DNA of 11,063 nucleotides from an uncultured Candidatus Melainabacteria bacterium (GCA_937898445.1 CALEJY010000197.1:1-11063), one strand, 5' to 3'; shown: positions 5,181 through 11,063, counted from the stretch's first letter. The notes: generated by a model from the letters alone, not told the origin. Numbers and translations: made by a program.

Positions 5181-5631
5181 TATAATGTCTCCTTCCGTAT
5201 TCTGCTATTAACAATGCCTCTGCCATTCCGTCATGGTCTTTCTTGCATCTATCAGTTGCTTTTAAATTAACACTAGGAAATAATCTCTTGCATACTTCAA
5301 TGGATGTATTTTTGTCCGAAGTGCAGGAAAATTCTTTTTTCCACTTCTGTGGCATAACAAGTTCATAAGGTATTCCGTAGGCTTTTAATACACCTTGAAT
5401 GAAACCAAAATTCATTCCAAAATTAAAGGTGCTTGATACTCCTTGCTTAGGCATTGCGTGAACGTGTTCCAAAGTACATACAACTCTAAAACCTTTAAAA
5501 TCTTCACATAATGAAATTAATTCGTCATCAGAATAACAATATGCTTTTACAAGCGGTGTCACAAATTCCGGACGTATGTTAATAAATGCTATTCCACCAT
5601 TTTTTCCGGGGTCAATTCCTATATATATCAT
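5167..5631 (-). CDS. RuvC-like Holliday junction resolvase (phage type)
   Basis: 154 aa, the usual size for RuvC-fold resolvases (160-175 aa in bacteria, shorter in phages). The RNase H-like core is clear: first strand YIGIDPGKNGGIAF with D7, second catalytic Glu in LEHVHAMP (E55), and a C-terminal acidic cluster DHDGMAEALLIAEY (D132, D134, E138). The segment PKQGVSSTFNFGMNFG (61-76) is the substrate-facing region seen in lactococcal-phage-type RuvC proteins. Role: metal-dependent cleavage of four-way junctions and possibly other branched DNA before packaging. ATG at 5631 follows AAGGTGAT with a 5-nt spacer. It overlaps the upstream gene by 20 nt and the downstream one by 14 nt. It shares the operon with RecA and the Cas4-like nuclease, so resection, strand exchange and resolution are expressed together. 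Confidence 0.9.
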   Translation of the reverse strand: MIYIGIDPGKNGGIAFINIRPEFVTPLVKAYCYSDDELISLCEDFKGFRVVCTLEHVHAMPKQGVSSTFNFGMNFGFIQGVLKAYGIPYELVMPQKWKKEFSCTSDKNTSIEVCKRLFPSVNLKATDRCKKDHDGMAEALLIAEYGRRHYNGTL

Positions 5632-5926
5632 CTAATATCACCTTCAATCTCACTTTGTACTCTGCATTTCCATTATTCATTTTGACTTTTTCCATAGGTA
5701 ATCCTATTCTTATAAGTTCTTCGACTAACCTATTTGCCAAAATACCTTTAATCCATGATTCCTGTATAATATCTTTATTCCGTTTATCTAAAACATAAGA
5801 AGCACCAATCGTAGAAACTGAAATAGGCTGTTCAATAATTTTAAGTGGTTGAAACTTTAATTTATCAATTTCTCTTTGTAGCTCTTCTATCTTTTTATCT
5901 TTCTTTGTTTTAATACCAAATATCAT
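5612..5926 (-). CDS. Hypothetical phage protein with N-terminal coiled coil, 104 aa
   Basis: The protein starts MIFGIKTKKDKKIEELQREI, a short strand leading into a basic coiled coil. A beta-like stretch (PISVSTIGASYVL), a helical domain (SWIKGILANRLVEELIRIG) and a final strand-rich part ending KVILDDIYRN follow. I recall very similar proteins in Firmicutes phages, annotated only as hypothetical. ATG at 5926 has AAGGAGG with a 7-nt spacer, so the longer frame starting 48 nt earlier is rejected. Its last 20 bases overlap the RuvC-like gene, which may point to a functional link, though I cannot assign one. Confidence 0.82.
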   Translation of the reverse strand: MIFGIKTKKDKKIEELQREIDKLKFQPLKIIEQPISVSTIGASYVLDKRNKDIIQESWIKGILANRLVEELIRIGLPMEKVKMNNGNAEYKVRLKVILDDIYRN

Positions 5927-5927
5927 T

Positions 5928-6203
5928 TTATCCCTCCTTATTCCATTCAAATACAGCATCATAAACGCCTTCAAAATACTTATATATGCACTGAATGCAA
6001 ATAAGCCTACGTCCTTGATTTGATACAGAACTTTCTATATTAACTTTTTTACCACATAAGACACAAGTATGTCTTAATTGGTCACTGTAACTTGTGCCCC
6101 ACTGTCTGAATACTCTTATATTTTCTTTATCATCTTCTTCATTTATTTCTGGTAAATTCTTAAATAGCTTTTCATAAGGGGTTCCGTTGAATGTTGTCTT
6201 CAT
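5928..6203 (-). CDS. Zinc finger hypothetical protein, 91 aa
   Basis: An acidic N-terminal half (NLPEINEEDDKENIRVF) precedes a four-Cys zinc site with C47-x2-C50 (TCVLCGKK) and C69-x2-C72 (ICIQCIYKYF), separated by a basic loop (NQGRRL). This is a treble-clef or ribbon-like layout. ATG at 6203 follows GAGAGGTGAT and overlaps the upstream TGA (ATGA). The end lies 1 nt before the next gene's start, whose ribosome binding site is inside this gene. Function unknown; nucleic-acid or protein binding by the zinc site is inference. Confidence 0.82.
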   Translation of the reverse strand: MKTTFNGTPYEKLFKNLPEINEEDDKENIRVFRQWGTSYSDQLRHTCVLCGKKVNIESSVSNQGRRLICIQCIYKYFEGVYDAVFEWNKEG

Positions 6204-6451
6204 TTTACTATCACCTCTCCAAAATTTAATTTTTTATCTATGGCTATATAAAAAGTATCTGGCACATCTTTTATGCCTTCATAAAACCACTTATTCTGTT
6301 TTTTATCATATCGGTGAGACATTAACTTAAATAAATTAAATGTGTCTTCACTCATTATGAGATAAGATGTGTTACAGTCTATTTCAGAATATTCTAACAT
6401 ATTCTCCAGTTCTGCATCTACATCCATATCAGATATATTGAATAATAACAT
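6200..6451 (-). CDS. Hypothetical phage protein, 83 aa
   Basis: The product begins MLLFNISDMDVDAELENMLE, then has a strand SYLIMSEDTFNLFKLM, a basic linker with YDKKQNKWFYEGI, and a beta-rich end finishing NFGEVIVK. It looks like a small alpha-beta fold. No family recognised. ATG at 6451 has AGGA about 9 nt upstream and starts 5 nt after the nuclease stop codon; a start 24 nt earlier would overlap the nuclease gene without a ribosome binding site. The stop overlaps the next ATG (ATGA). Confidence 0.78.
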   Translation of the reverse strand: MLLFNISDMDVDAELENMLEYSEIDCNTSYLIMSEDTFNLFKLMSHRYDKKQNKWFYEGIKDVPDTFYIAIDKKLNFGEVIVK

Positions 6452-6456
6452 AAAAC

Positions 6457-7254
6457 TTATCCTACCTTTCCACATATTGACTTATATTTACACCATTTGC
6501 AGTTTCTTGTATCTTCTGTTTTAGGTGGTGCAATCATTCTTTCAACATATCCTTCACATTCCGAAATATAATTGCATAACCAGTTTTTCATATCCTGAGT
6601 GACTTCAAATACTTCCGGAACTTCAAGTGTACAAATGTCTCTGTTTTCGTACATAACAAATGCCTTGTCTAAATCAAGCACAGTACAATAGCAAATAACT
6701 TGATTATGATGCTGTTCTAAACAGCTATTATCAAGTTGATTATATTTGAATGATACTACATTCTTGAACTCCCATAAGTAATCTTCATTTGTAGATATCC
6801 TTCTTATAATTCCATCACATCTAAAAGATAGATTCAATGCAGTATCTATAAGATGTGTTTCTGCTCCTTGTGTTCCTTTCACTATCAAAGATTTACATTT
6901 GCCGAACTTCTGTTTTTCTTTAACATATTCAGCAACATCAAGATATTTCCAATCGTAACCCATCTTCTGCATATTCAATAAGGCATTTTGTAATGCTTCA
7001 TGCCGGGCTGTTCCTGTATCAGCCATTCCAGTAGAATTATATTCTACCACTTCTGGGTCTTGCGGTGCTCTTGTTCTTGTAAAATACATATTTCTCATAC
7101 AATGCAGGGAAGATGGCTTATAATAATTACTTCCGGGTCTTCTTCCTTCTTGCTCGGCTCTCTCAATACAACTCATAACATCTGCCAGAAACTTCTTATT
7201 TGCAGGAAGTTGTGGCTGATTGTTGTTTATCAAGTTTAATAATCTTCTACTCAC
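6457..7254 (-). CDS. Cas4/RecB-like PD-(D/E)XK nuclease with 4Fe-4S cluster
   Basis: 265 aa. It has all the hallmarks of the Cas4/AddB nuclease group: first Cys C52 in YYKPSSLHC, H85 in the helix TARHEAL, D147 in FRCDGII, E162-x-K164 in LWEFKNV, Q185-x3-Y189 (NQVICY), and a C-terminal cluster C252-x2-C255-x5-C261, which with C52 would hold a 4Fe-4S cluster. Such phage proteins resect double-stranded ends, giving the single-stranded tails RecA needs. No Cas1, Cas2 or CRISPR repeat is nearby, so a recombination role is preferred over spacer acquisition. The start is GTG at 7254: it overlaps the upstream stop (GTGA) and follows AAGGGGG with a 7-nt spacer; the ATG at 7259 is in another frame. It is the third gene of the middle operon. 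Confidence 0.92.
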   Translation of the reverse strand: MSRRLLNLINNNQPQLPANKKFLADVMSCIERAEQEGRRPGSNYYKPSSLHCMRNMYFTRTRAPQDPEVVEYNSTGMADTGTARHEALQNALLNMQKMGYDWKYLDVAEYVKEKQKFGKCKSLIVKGTQGAETHLIDTALNLSFRCDGIIRRISTNEDYLWEFKNVVSFKYNQLDNSCLEQHHNQVICYCTVLDLDKAFVMYENRDICTLEVPEVFEVTQDMKNWLCNYISECEGYVERMIAPPKTEDTRNCKWCKYKSICGKVG

Positions 7255-7421
7255 TTCATGTCCCCCTTATTATCATTTCCGTAACTTTTAACAGCTTTCT
7301 TCAAATAATCCACAAAATCAAAATCCTTATAGCTCTTTAATTCTTCTTTTGTGCATAAACTATTAATCATACAATAGTTAGATTCTAATATTTGTATAGC
7401 TTTAGTAGCTTTCTTTGTCAT
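7251..7421 (-). CDS. Small hypothetical protein, 56 aa
   Basis: ATG at 7421 has a perfect AAGGAGG with a 7-nt spacer; the stop overlaps the nuclease gene's GTG as GTGA, so the two are likely coupled. The protein is basic and helical: MTKKATKAIQILES, a short Cys-containing middle (YCMINSLC), and KEELKSYKDFDFVDYLKKAV, with a polar tail. I do not recognise a family. Position directly before the Cas4-like nuclease makes an accessory role possible, but nothing in the sequence shows it. Confidence 0.75.
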   Translation of the reverse strand: MTKKATKAIQILESNYCMINSLCTKEELKSYKDFDFVDYLKKAVKSYGNDNKGDMK

Positions 7422-7494
7422 TTAATTTTCCTCCTTATTTCCTATATGATAAAAACATCATAAAACATCTTCACTTGATATTTTTTGGTTTATA

Positions 7495-7662
7495 TTATCT
7501 TCTAAATTCTACATCTACAACAGTATCATATGTTTCGCTTGCCCAGTTTGCAAAATCATATACATCTGAAATTTTAGAATAGAAATTTGTAAGTTTAGGT
7601 CTATGTCCATCCGATAATACTGCCTTAAATTCTGTACCATTCTTAAATACTATAACTTTCAT
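7495..7662 (-). CDS. Small hypothetical protein, 55 aa, first gene of the middle operon
   Basis: ATG at 7662 is preceded by AAGGATGG. An in-frame ATG 12 nt earlier directly abuts AAAGG and is less likely. TAA is at 7495-7497. The product is beta-rich at the start (MKVIVFKNGTEFKAVLSDG), has a loop (HRPKLTNF), then a helix (DVYDFANWASETY) and a last strand (TVVDVEFRR), which suggests a small alpha-beta domain. I do not recognise a family. A gap of 73 nt to the next gene holds only a weak 5-bp hairpin. It is the first gene after promoter P2. Confidence 0.68.
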   Translation of the reverse strand: MKVIVFKNGTEFKAVLSDGHRPKLTNFYSKISDVYDFANWASETYDTVVDVEFRR

Positions 7663-7787
7663 TTTATTTACCATCCTTTTTCTTTGTTATAACTTCTCTA
7701 GTTATCCAGCGGCTATCTATTGGCTAATTCCTCAATAACATGTTTGCCCTGTTGAAGTTGTTTTTTTTTTATGTATTTCTTATTTAC
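7663..7787 (-). promoter_or_regulatory. 5' leader of the middle operon
   Basis: About 125 nt between the predicted start of P2 transcription and the first ATG, far longer than the 33-nt leader behind P1. It contains an A10 run in the RNA (7770-7761), a perfect 6-bp hairpin ATAACT/AGTTAT (7705-7689) some 20 nt before the ribosome binding site, and a 5-codon open frame at 7741-7724. I see no known riboswitch. A regulatory role is possible but unproven. Confidence 0.35.
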
Positions 7788-7790
7788 AAG

Positions 7791-7847
7791 TATATTGTAA
7801 TACATATAACAAGAAATGTCAAGCACTTTTTAAAAATAAATAAAAAA
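7791..7847 (-). repeat. Duplicated promoter block, copy 2
   Basis: Gapless 57-bp partner of 2224-2280, same orientation, 52 of 57 positions equal by hand count. The -35, -10 and the A/T-rich upstream part are identical; only the spacer differs. In this copy the A/T tract upstream of the -35 runs on a few bases longer into the terminator stem. Confidence 0.9.
7794..7822 (-). promoter_or_regulatory. Sigma-70-type promoter P2 of the recombination operon
   Basis: Minus strand TTGACA (7822-7817), a 17-nt spacer, and TACAAT (7799-7794). A/T tracts, including the palindrome TTTTTAAAAA at 7836-7827, lie upstream and could serve as an UP element. Predicted transcription start is near 7787. Confidence 0.88.
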
Positions 7848-7883
7848 AAACACACTTTTATATTTTTGATAAAAGTGTGTTTT
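7842..7883 (-). terminator. Intrinsic terminator after the sliding clamp gene
   Basis: Minus-strand RNA forms a perfect 15-bp stem (7883-7869 with 7861-7847), a 7-nt loop and at least five further U's (7846-7842). It ends the helicase-methyltransferase-clamp transcript. As at the recA end, the U tract merges directly into the A/T-rich upstream part of the following promoter. Confidence 0.9.
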
Positions 7884-7912
7884 CGTAATAGGGGGGGTAT
7901 AACGTGACGTAA
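7884..7912. other. G7 run flanked by an imperfect inverted repeat
   Basis: CGTAATA (7884-7890), GGGGGGG (7891-7897) and TATAACG (7898-7904). The two outer heptamers are inverted repeats with one mismatch. AACGTGACGTAA (7901-7912) follows, with two ACGT palindromes one base apart. It lies in the 3' untranslated region of the clamp gene and is strikingly GC-rich for this region. It could be a protein-binding site; function unknown. Confidence 0.4.
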
Positions 7913-7959
7913 ATGATAAAAGCAACAAGCTCAATCATTAAGCACATCTTAATATACTA

Positions 7960-9057
7960 TTATTCTGTCATATTGTCAAGGTCTTCATCTTCTAGTAATG
8001 CTATGACCTGTGTTACTTTTCCGCTTTCAATCTTCAAAGCATTTTCATTTCCATAGCAAATTTTCACTGTATCATCCGGATTTGCCTGCAACTGTTCCTT
8101 CAGCATTGGAATATCTACACAACATACGAAGGGTTCAAAGTCCTTGCTTTCTACATAGTTGATAGTCTCTGTTGAAGCATCCTTTTTACTATGAATGTTG
8201 ATACCCTTTCTTCCGAATGTGAAATATGCTCCATTCTTGTCATAAGGCTCAATAAATAATGCAAGCCTATCAAGCACTGATAAAAGTAAATCCTTTGGTA
8301 CTTTGCAAGAAGATGTAAATGCTTCATCAAGATAAGCATTTACTTCACTTGCTGGGAAATCTTCAATTCCTTCCATTAATGCACCATCAATAATCACATC
8401 TTCTGTCACAAACTGAATATCTGTTTTTCCGATAAATACTTCAATATCTTCCTTTGTATTCAATGTCAATAACTGCATCTGCTGAGCTGAAATAAGAATA
8501 GATTCTTCATTATCAAACATCTTAAATCCATTAAATGTGATAACATTTGCATCCGTTGAAATAACAGTATCTCCACAATAGTAACCGGTCAATGCAGGGT
8601 TCTCAAGTGTTTTTGCAAGGGCTGATTTATTAATATTATAAGCCTGCATAACACTCGATAACTTTGTCTTACAATCTGCCATCTTAATATACTTCATTAG
8701 ATTAATATCCGGGAATGAGATAAGTCCTTCCTCGTCTGAAATCAATGGAATCTTGTATGTTCCATTGGCTTTTACAAAAAGAACATCATCCTTTACAGAT
8801 AAGTCAATATCTTCTGAGGTTGTCTTTGCAATTAGCTTTCCAAACTTATCCGCATCTACTGTGATGTCCATATCATCTCCGGCAACCTTATCAATGATAA
8901 TGCAAAGCGTATTAGTCATATCTGTTGTAAACAGTCTTAGCTTTCCATCTGATAATTTAATACCTATCATTGAGGTAATAGGAATAAGATTATTAAATCC
9001 TGCTCCTTTAATTGCTTTGTTTACTGCATCTTTCATTCTGCTTGTTACTACTTTCAT
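7960..9057 (-). CDS. DNA polymerase III beta-like sliding clamp
   Basis: 365 aa, the normal size for a bacterial beta clamp monomer (about 366-380 aa, three repeated domains). The first domain starts MKVVTSRMKDAVNKAIKGAG and has the SDGKLRLFTTDMTN segment; the second runs from about 115 to 240. The third has HSKKDASTETINYVESKDF and then VDIPMLKEQLQANPDDTVKI, ending with a strand VTQVIALLED in place of the usual 'LLMP' end. Conservation is low, so the call rests on overall length, domain rhythm and these segments. Role: ring-shaped processivity factor for DNA polymerase. ATG at 9057 has AAGGAGG with a 9-nt spacer just after the methyltransferase stop. A terminator follows about 75 nt downstream. 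No DNA polymerase gene is seen in the window, so it may serve a phage polymerase encoded elsewhere or the host's. Confidence 0.8.
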   Translation of the reverse strand: MKVVTSRMKDAVNKAIKGAGFNNLIPITSMIGIKLSDGKLRLFTTDMTNTLCIIIDKVAGDDMDITVDADKFGKLIAKTTSEDIDLSVKDDVLFVKANGTYKIPLISDEEGLISFPDINLMKYIKMADCKTKLSSVMQAYNINKSALAKTLENPALTGYYCGDTVISTDANVITFNGFKMFDNEESILISAQQMQLLTLNTKEDIEVFIGKTDIQFVTEDVIIDGALMEGIEDFPASEVNAYLDEAFTSSCKVPKDLLLSVLDRLALFIEPYDKNGAYFTFGRKGINIHSKKDASTETINYVESKDFEPFVCCVDIPMLKEQLQANPDDTVKICYGNENALKIESGKVTQVIALLEDEDLDNMTE

Positions 9058-9071
9058 TTTTTTAATCCTCC

Positions 9072-9968
9072 TTAAAATAAGCTTTTTTTATAAAGACTGT
9101 TAAATGGCACACTTGCTACATTTTTACAAGCTTGCTCATAATAACTCTTTTTGAGTTCAATTCCCATTGCTCGTCTGCCCATTTCTATTGCCTTATAACA
9201 CTCTGAGCCAATTCCTAAGAATGGAGTAAATACTATGTCGTTTGGATTCGTCCAAAGTTCAATGGCTCTTTCAATAACTGGCAACTGTAAAGGGCATATA
9301 TGCTTTTCGTCCTTTTCTTCTCTAGCACTTTTTGCTTGTAATGTATCAGATTGTCTTATATCCATCCATACAGGACTTGCATAATTTTGCCACTTGCTAA
9401 CTGGGAATGTTTCATTAGTATGTTCGCATCTCTCTGGATTATCTCCCGGTTTACGCATTGTTACAAGATAATCTGGTATTCCTTGTCTACTCATACAACT
9501 ATCTTTTTTCAACTGCTTGTGAAGTAGTCCAAGTGCCTTTGTTCTCTGCATTGCGATTACTGGGTCTTTCCAGATACAAACTTCTGAATGATAGATGAAT
9601 CCGCTATCTTGAAATAACTTAATCAATAATCCTCGAAAATCTTCAATTCCTATAAATCCATCTCTTTCTTTGCTTGTAGGTAAATTCATACAATGAAAAC
9701 TTACTAATCTTCCAGGCATTGTGATTCTGTATAATTCAGAAACTATGAACTTAAAATGTTCATAAAATTCTGTTGTGGTTCTACAGTTTCCCAAATCTCT
9801 ATCACTATTGGAATAGGTATAAAGACTTGCAAAAGGCGGAGAGAATATAGAAAAGTGAATACTATTATCAGGTATTCCTTTCATAATCTCACAGCTATCA
9901 CCATTATATAAAGCATATTTATCTGTGATTAACTGATTTTCAACATTTACTGCACTTTGTCCTTTCAT
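9072..9968 (-). CDS. Beta-class DNA methyltransferase (N4-cytosine or N6-adenine)
   Basis: 298 aa. The order of motifs is that of the beta class: catalytic motif IV SPPF at 43-46 near the N-terminus, a variable region likely to recognise the target, then motif X-like HICPLQLPVIERAIELW (223-239), the AdoMet-binding motif I TPFLGIGSECYKA (248-260) and the acidic GIEL (E271). SPPx is more usual for N4-cytosine enzymes, DPPY for adenine. Motif I begins TPF rather than the common DPF. ATG at 9968 is chosen because GGGAGG lies 7 nt upstream and the ATG overlaps the helicase stop (ATGA); an in-frame codon 15 nt earlier lies before that site. No restriction endonuclease gene is adjacent, so it is probably an orphan phage enzyme protecting or marking phage DNA. 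Confidence 0.9.
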   Translation of the reverse strand: MKGQSAVNVENQLITDKYALYNGDSCEIMKGIPDNSIHFSIFSPPFASLYTYSNSDRDLGNCRTTTEFYEHFKFIVSELYRITMPGRLVSFHCMNLPTSKERDGFIGIEDFRGLLIKLFQDSGFIYHSEVCIWKDPVIAMQRTKALGLLHKQLKKDSCMSRQGIPDYLVTMRKPGDNPERCEHTNETFPVSKWQNYASPVWMDIRQSDTLQAKSAREEKDEKHICPLQLPVIERAIELWTNPNDIVFTPFLGIGSECYKAIEMGRRAMGIELKKSYYEQACKNVASVPFNSLYKKSLF

Positions 9969-11063
9969 TTCATTTCCTCCCATTCTGGTAGTTTCATTTT
10001 TATTTCTGCATCATATTCATCTGTCATTCTTGTCGTGTTCTTTATTTCATCTTCAAGATACTTGGATGCAATTTCAACCATTTTTTTATTCATTTCATCA
10101 GCAAGTCTGCCTTTTTCAAGAATATTGTTATAAACTGGTAATTCTCTTGTACTTATAACAATATACACATTTACTTCTTTTGTCTGCCCGAATCTGTAAC
10201 ATCTTCGTATAGCTTGATAGTATTTTTCATAACTATCTGAAATTCCACAAAATATAATATTGTTACAGTTCTGCCAATTCATACCAAATCCGGCAATCTT
10301 TGGCTTACTTACAAGGAACTTTATATCACCAGTTGAAAATCCTAATAATGATTTTTCTTTGTGTTCATTTGTATCTGAACCTGCAACCTGTACAGCGTTC
10401 GGAATTGCTTTTTCAAGTGCATTTCCTTCATCATTAAAATCACACCAAATCAAGCAATTTTCCATATTATTAGCTTTTATAAGTTCTGCACACTTTGATA
10501 CTCTTTTACTAAGACTTTCTTTTCTTGCTTCTCGCCTATCTTGTAAATCTGTTACAACACTAGGAATCAGCTTTCCTCTCTTTGTTTCTCCTGCTACTTT
10601 TACAACTTGCACATTCAAGGCAGGCAATTTATATTTATCACCATTATAACCTATATCTTCTGGAGTTTTCATCACGCTTGCCCAACTAGATACCCAATGC
10701 CAAAATTGTTCTTCTGCGTGTCCTTTTAATCTCCATTTACTTGTGTTTCCACCATCGTGTACAAAATAAGTAGCAAGCATTTCTGTTCTTGTCATTACTC
10801 CTAAAAACTCTGAATGATTACCTAATTCTTCATAGTCGTTTGGTGCTGGAGTAGCAGAACAAGCAAGTTTATATTCTGTTGCTCTAAACTTATCAATCAA
10901 TGCTTTTGTAGTCTTGCCTGAAAATGATTTTAATATTGAACTTTCATCAAGCACTATGCCGATAAATTCATCAGCATTAAAGTGTTCTAACATTTCATAG
11001 TTAGTAATATTGATTCCATCTTTTACATTGTCTTGAGTTCTACAGATGTTTACATCAATGCCG
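9965..11063 (-). CDS. SNF2-family helicase/ATPase (5' end outside the window)
   Basis: The frame stays open to the window edge, so the N-terminus with the Walker A motif is missing; 365 residues are visible. Motif II is LDESS (about 38-43 of the visible part), motif III is CSATPAPNDY (about 68-77). The C-terminal RecA-like lobe has a motif-IV/V-like region (WCDFNDEGNALEKAI, then SKPKIAGFGMNWQNC) and motif VI QAIRRCYRFGQTKEVNVY (about 283-300), the SNF2-type arginine-finger region. Phage members of this group are thought to translocate on duplex DNA during replication, repair or recombination. The stop overlaps the methyltransferase ATG (ATGA), so the two are co-translated. A role in restriction or defence cannot be excluded, but no partner for that is visible. 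Confidence 0.92.
   Translation of the reverse strand, partial: GIDVNICRTQDNVKDGINITNYEMLEHFNADEFIGIVLDESSILKSFSGKTTKALIDKFRATEYKLACSATPAPNDYEELGNHSEFLGVMTRTEMLATYFVHDGGNTSKWRLKGHAEEQFWHWVSSWASVMKTPEDIGYNGDKYKLPALNVQVVKVAGETKRGKLIPSVVTDLQDRREARKESLSKRVSKCAELIKANNMENCLIWCDFNDEGNALEKAIPNAVQVAGSDTNEHKEKSLLGFSTGDIKFLVSKPKIAGFGMNWQNCNNIIFCGISDSYEKYYQAIRRCYRFGQTKEVNVYIVISTRELPVYNNILEKGRLADEMNKKMVEIASKYLEDEIKNTTRMTDEYDAEIKMKLPEWEEMK

Noticed and set aside
6457..7254. CRISPR-associated cas4 as part of a CRISPR locus
   Set aside because: No repeat-spacer array or other cas gene appears in the window; neighbours are phage recombination genes.
7422..7494. Terminator between the 55-aa and 56-aa genes
   Set aside because: Only a 5-bp A/T-rich stem (ATGAT/ATCAT) without a following U tract; too weak.
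7724..7741. 5-codon open frame in the P2 leader as a leader peptide
   Set aside because: Only a weak AGGG before it and no run of regulatory codons; too short to support.
7857..7946. 29-codon minus-strand open frame between the clamp gene and its terminator
   Set aside because: It has no ribosome binding site, runs through the G7 element and into the terminator stem, and its composition reflects those signals.
8151..8339. Minus-strand open frame of 62 codons inside the clamp gene
   Set aside because: Out-of-frame shadow of the clamp coding sequence, with no independent start signal.
8753..9103. Plus-strand open frame of 116 codons with a hydrophobic end
   Set aside because: It is antisense to the sliding clamp gene; its hydrophobic character comes from A-rich codons on the other strand.
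9072..9968. Restriction-modification system
   Set aside because: The only adjacent gene with an ATPase is an SNF2 helicase of phage type, and no endonuclease partner with matching context is visible.
10260..10649. Plus-strand open frame of 129 codons
   Set aside because: It lies antisense to the well-supported SNF2 helicase motifs and shows no ribosome binding site or recognisable domain.

Overview
The window looks like the early (replication, recombination and nucleotide metabolism) region of an AT-rich double-stranded DNA phage or prophage of a Gram-positive host. A gut clostridium such as a Lachnospiraceae member is my best guess. Reasons: about two dozen short, tightly packed genes all on the minus strand; strong AGGAGG-type ribosome binding sites; frequent 1-14 nt stop/start overlaps; many small zinc-ribbon or hypothetical proteins typical of such phages; and phage-type versions of RecA, RuvC, a Cas4/RecB-like nuclease, a sliding clamp, an SNF2 helicase and a DNA methyltransferase. 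No structural, lysis or integrase gene, tRNA, rRNA, IS or CRISPR array is visible. The host assignment is inference.

Layout, read in the direction of transcription (right to left). (1) 11063-7960: a 5'-truncated SNF2-family helicase, a beta-class DNA methyltransferase coupled to it by an ATGA overlap, and a DNA polymerase III beta-like sliding clamp. This unit ends at a strong hairpin terminator (7842-7883). (2) Directly behind the terminator is a sigma-70-type promoter (7794-7822) driving a long recombination operon, 7662-2326. It holds two small proteins, a Cas4-like 4Fe-4S nuclease, three small proteins, a RuvC-like resolvase, two small proteins, a 185-aa helical protein (possible recombination mediator), four small proteins (several Cys-rich), and RecA. 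It ends at a second hairpin terminator (2275-2309). (3) Directly behind that is a near-identical copy of the same promoter (2227-2255) driving a third operon, 2186 to beyond base 1. It holds small proteins, a DUF6011-type zinc protein, a 23-aa membrane microprotein, a PD-(D/E)XK resolvase-like nuclease, a mini NrdR-like zinc ribbon and the start of a possible ThyX-like protein.

The genes fit recombination-dependent phage replication: nuclease resection, RecA strand exchange (possibly helped by a mediator), Holliday junction resolution by RuvC and perhaps a second resolvase, and clamp-assisted synthesis. The methyltransferase could modify phage DNA, and the left operon turns to nucleotide supply.

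The most distinctive non-coding signals are the two duplicated terminator-promoter junctions, whose differences are confined to the -35/-10 spacer, and a cluster of three DnaA-box-like 9-mers next to an AT-rich block between recA and the left promoter, a candidate replication origin. Several genes shorter than about 60 codons were found by hand; they are supported by ribosome binding sites and exact stop/start overlaps.
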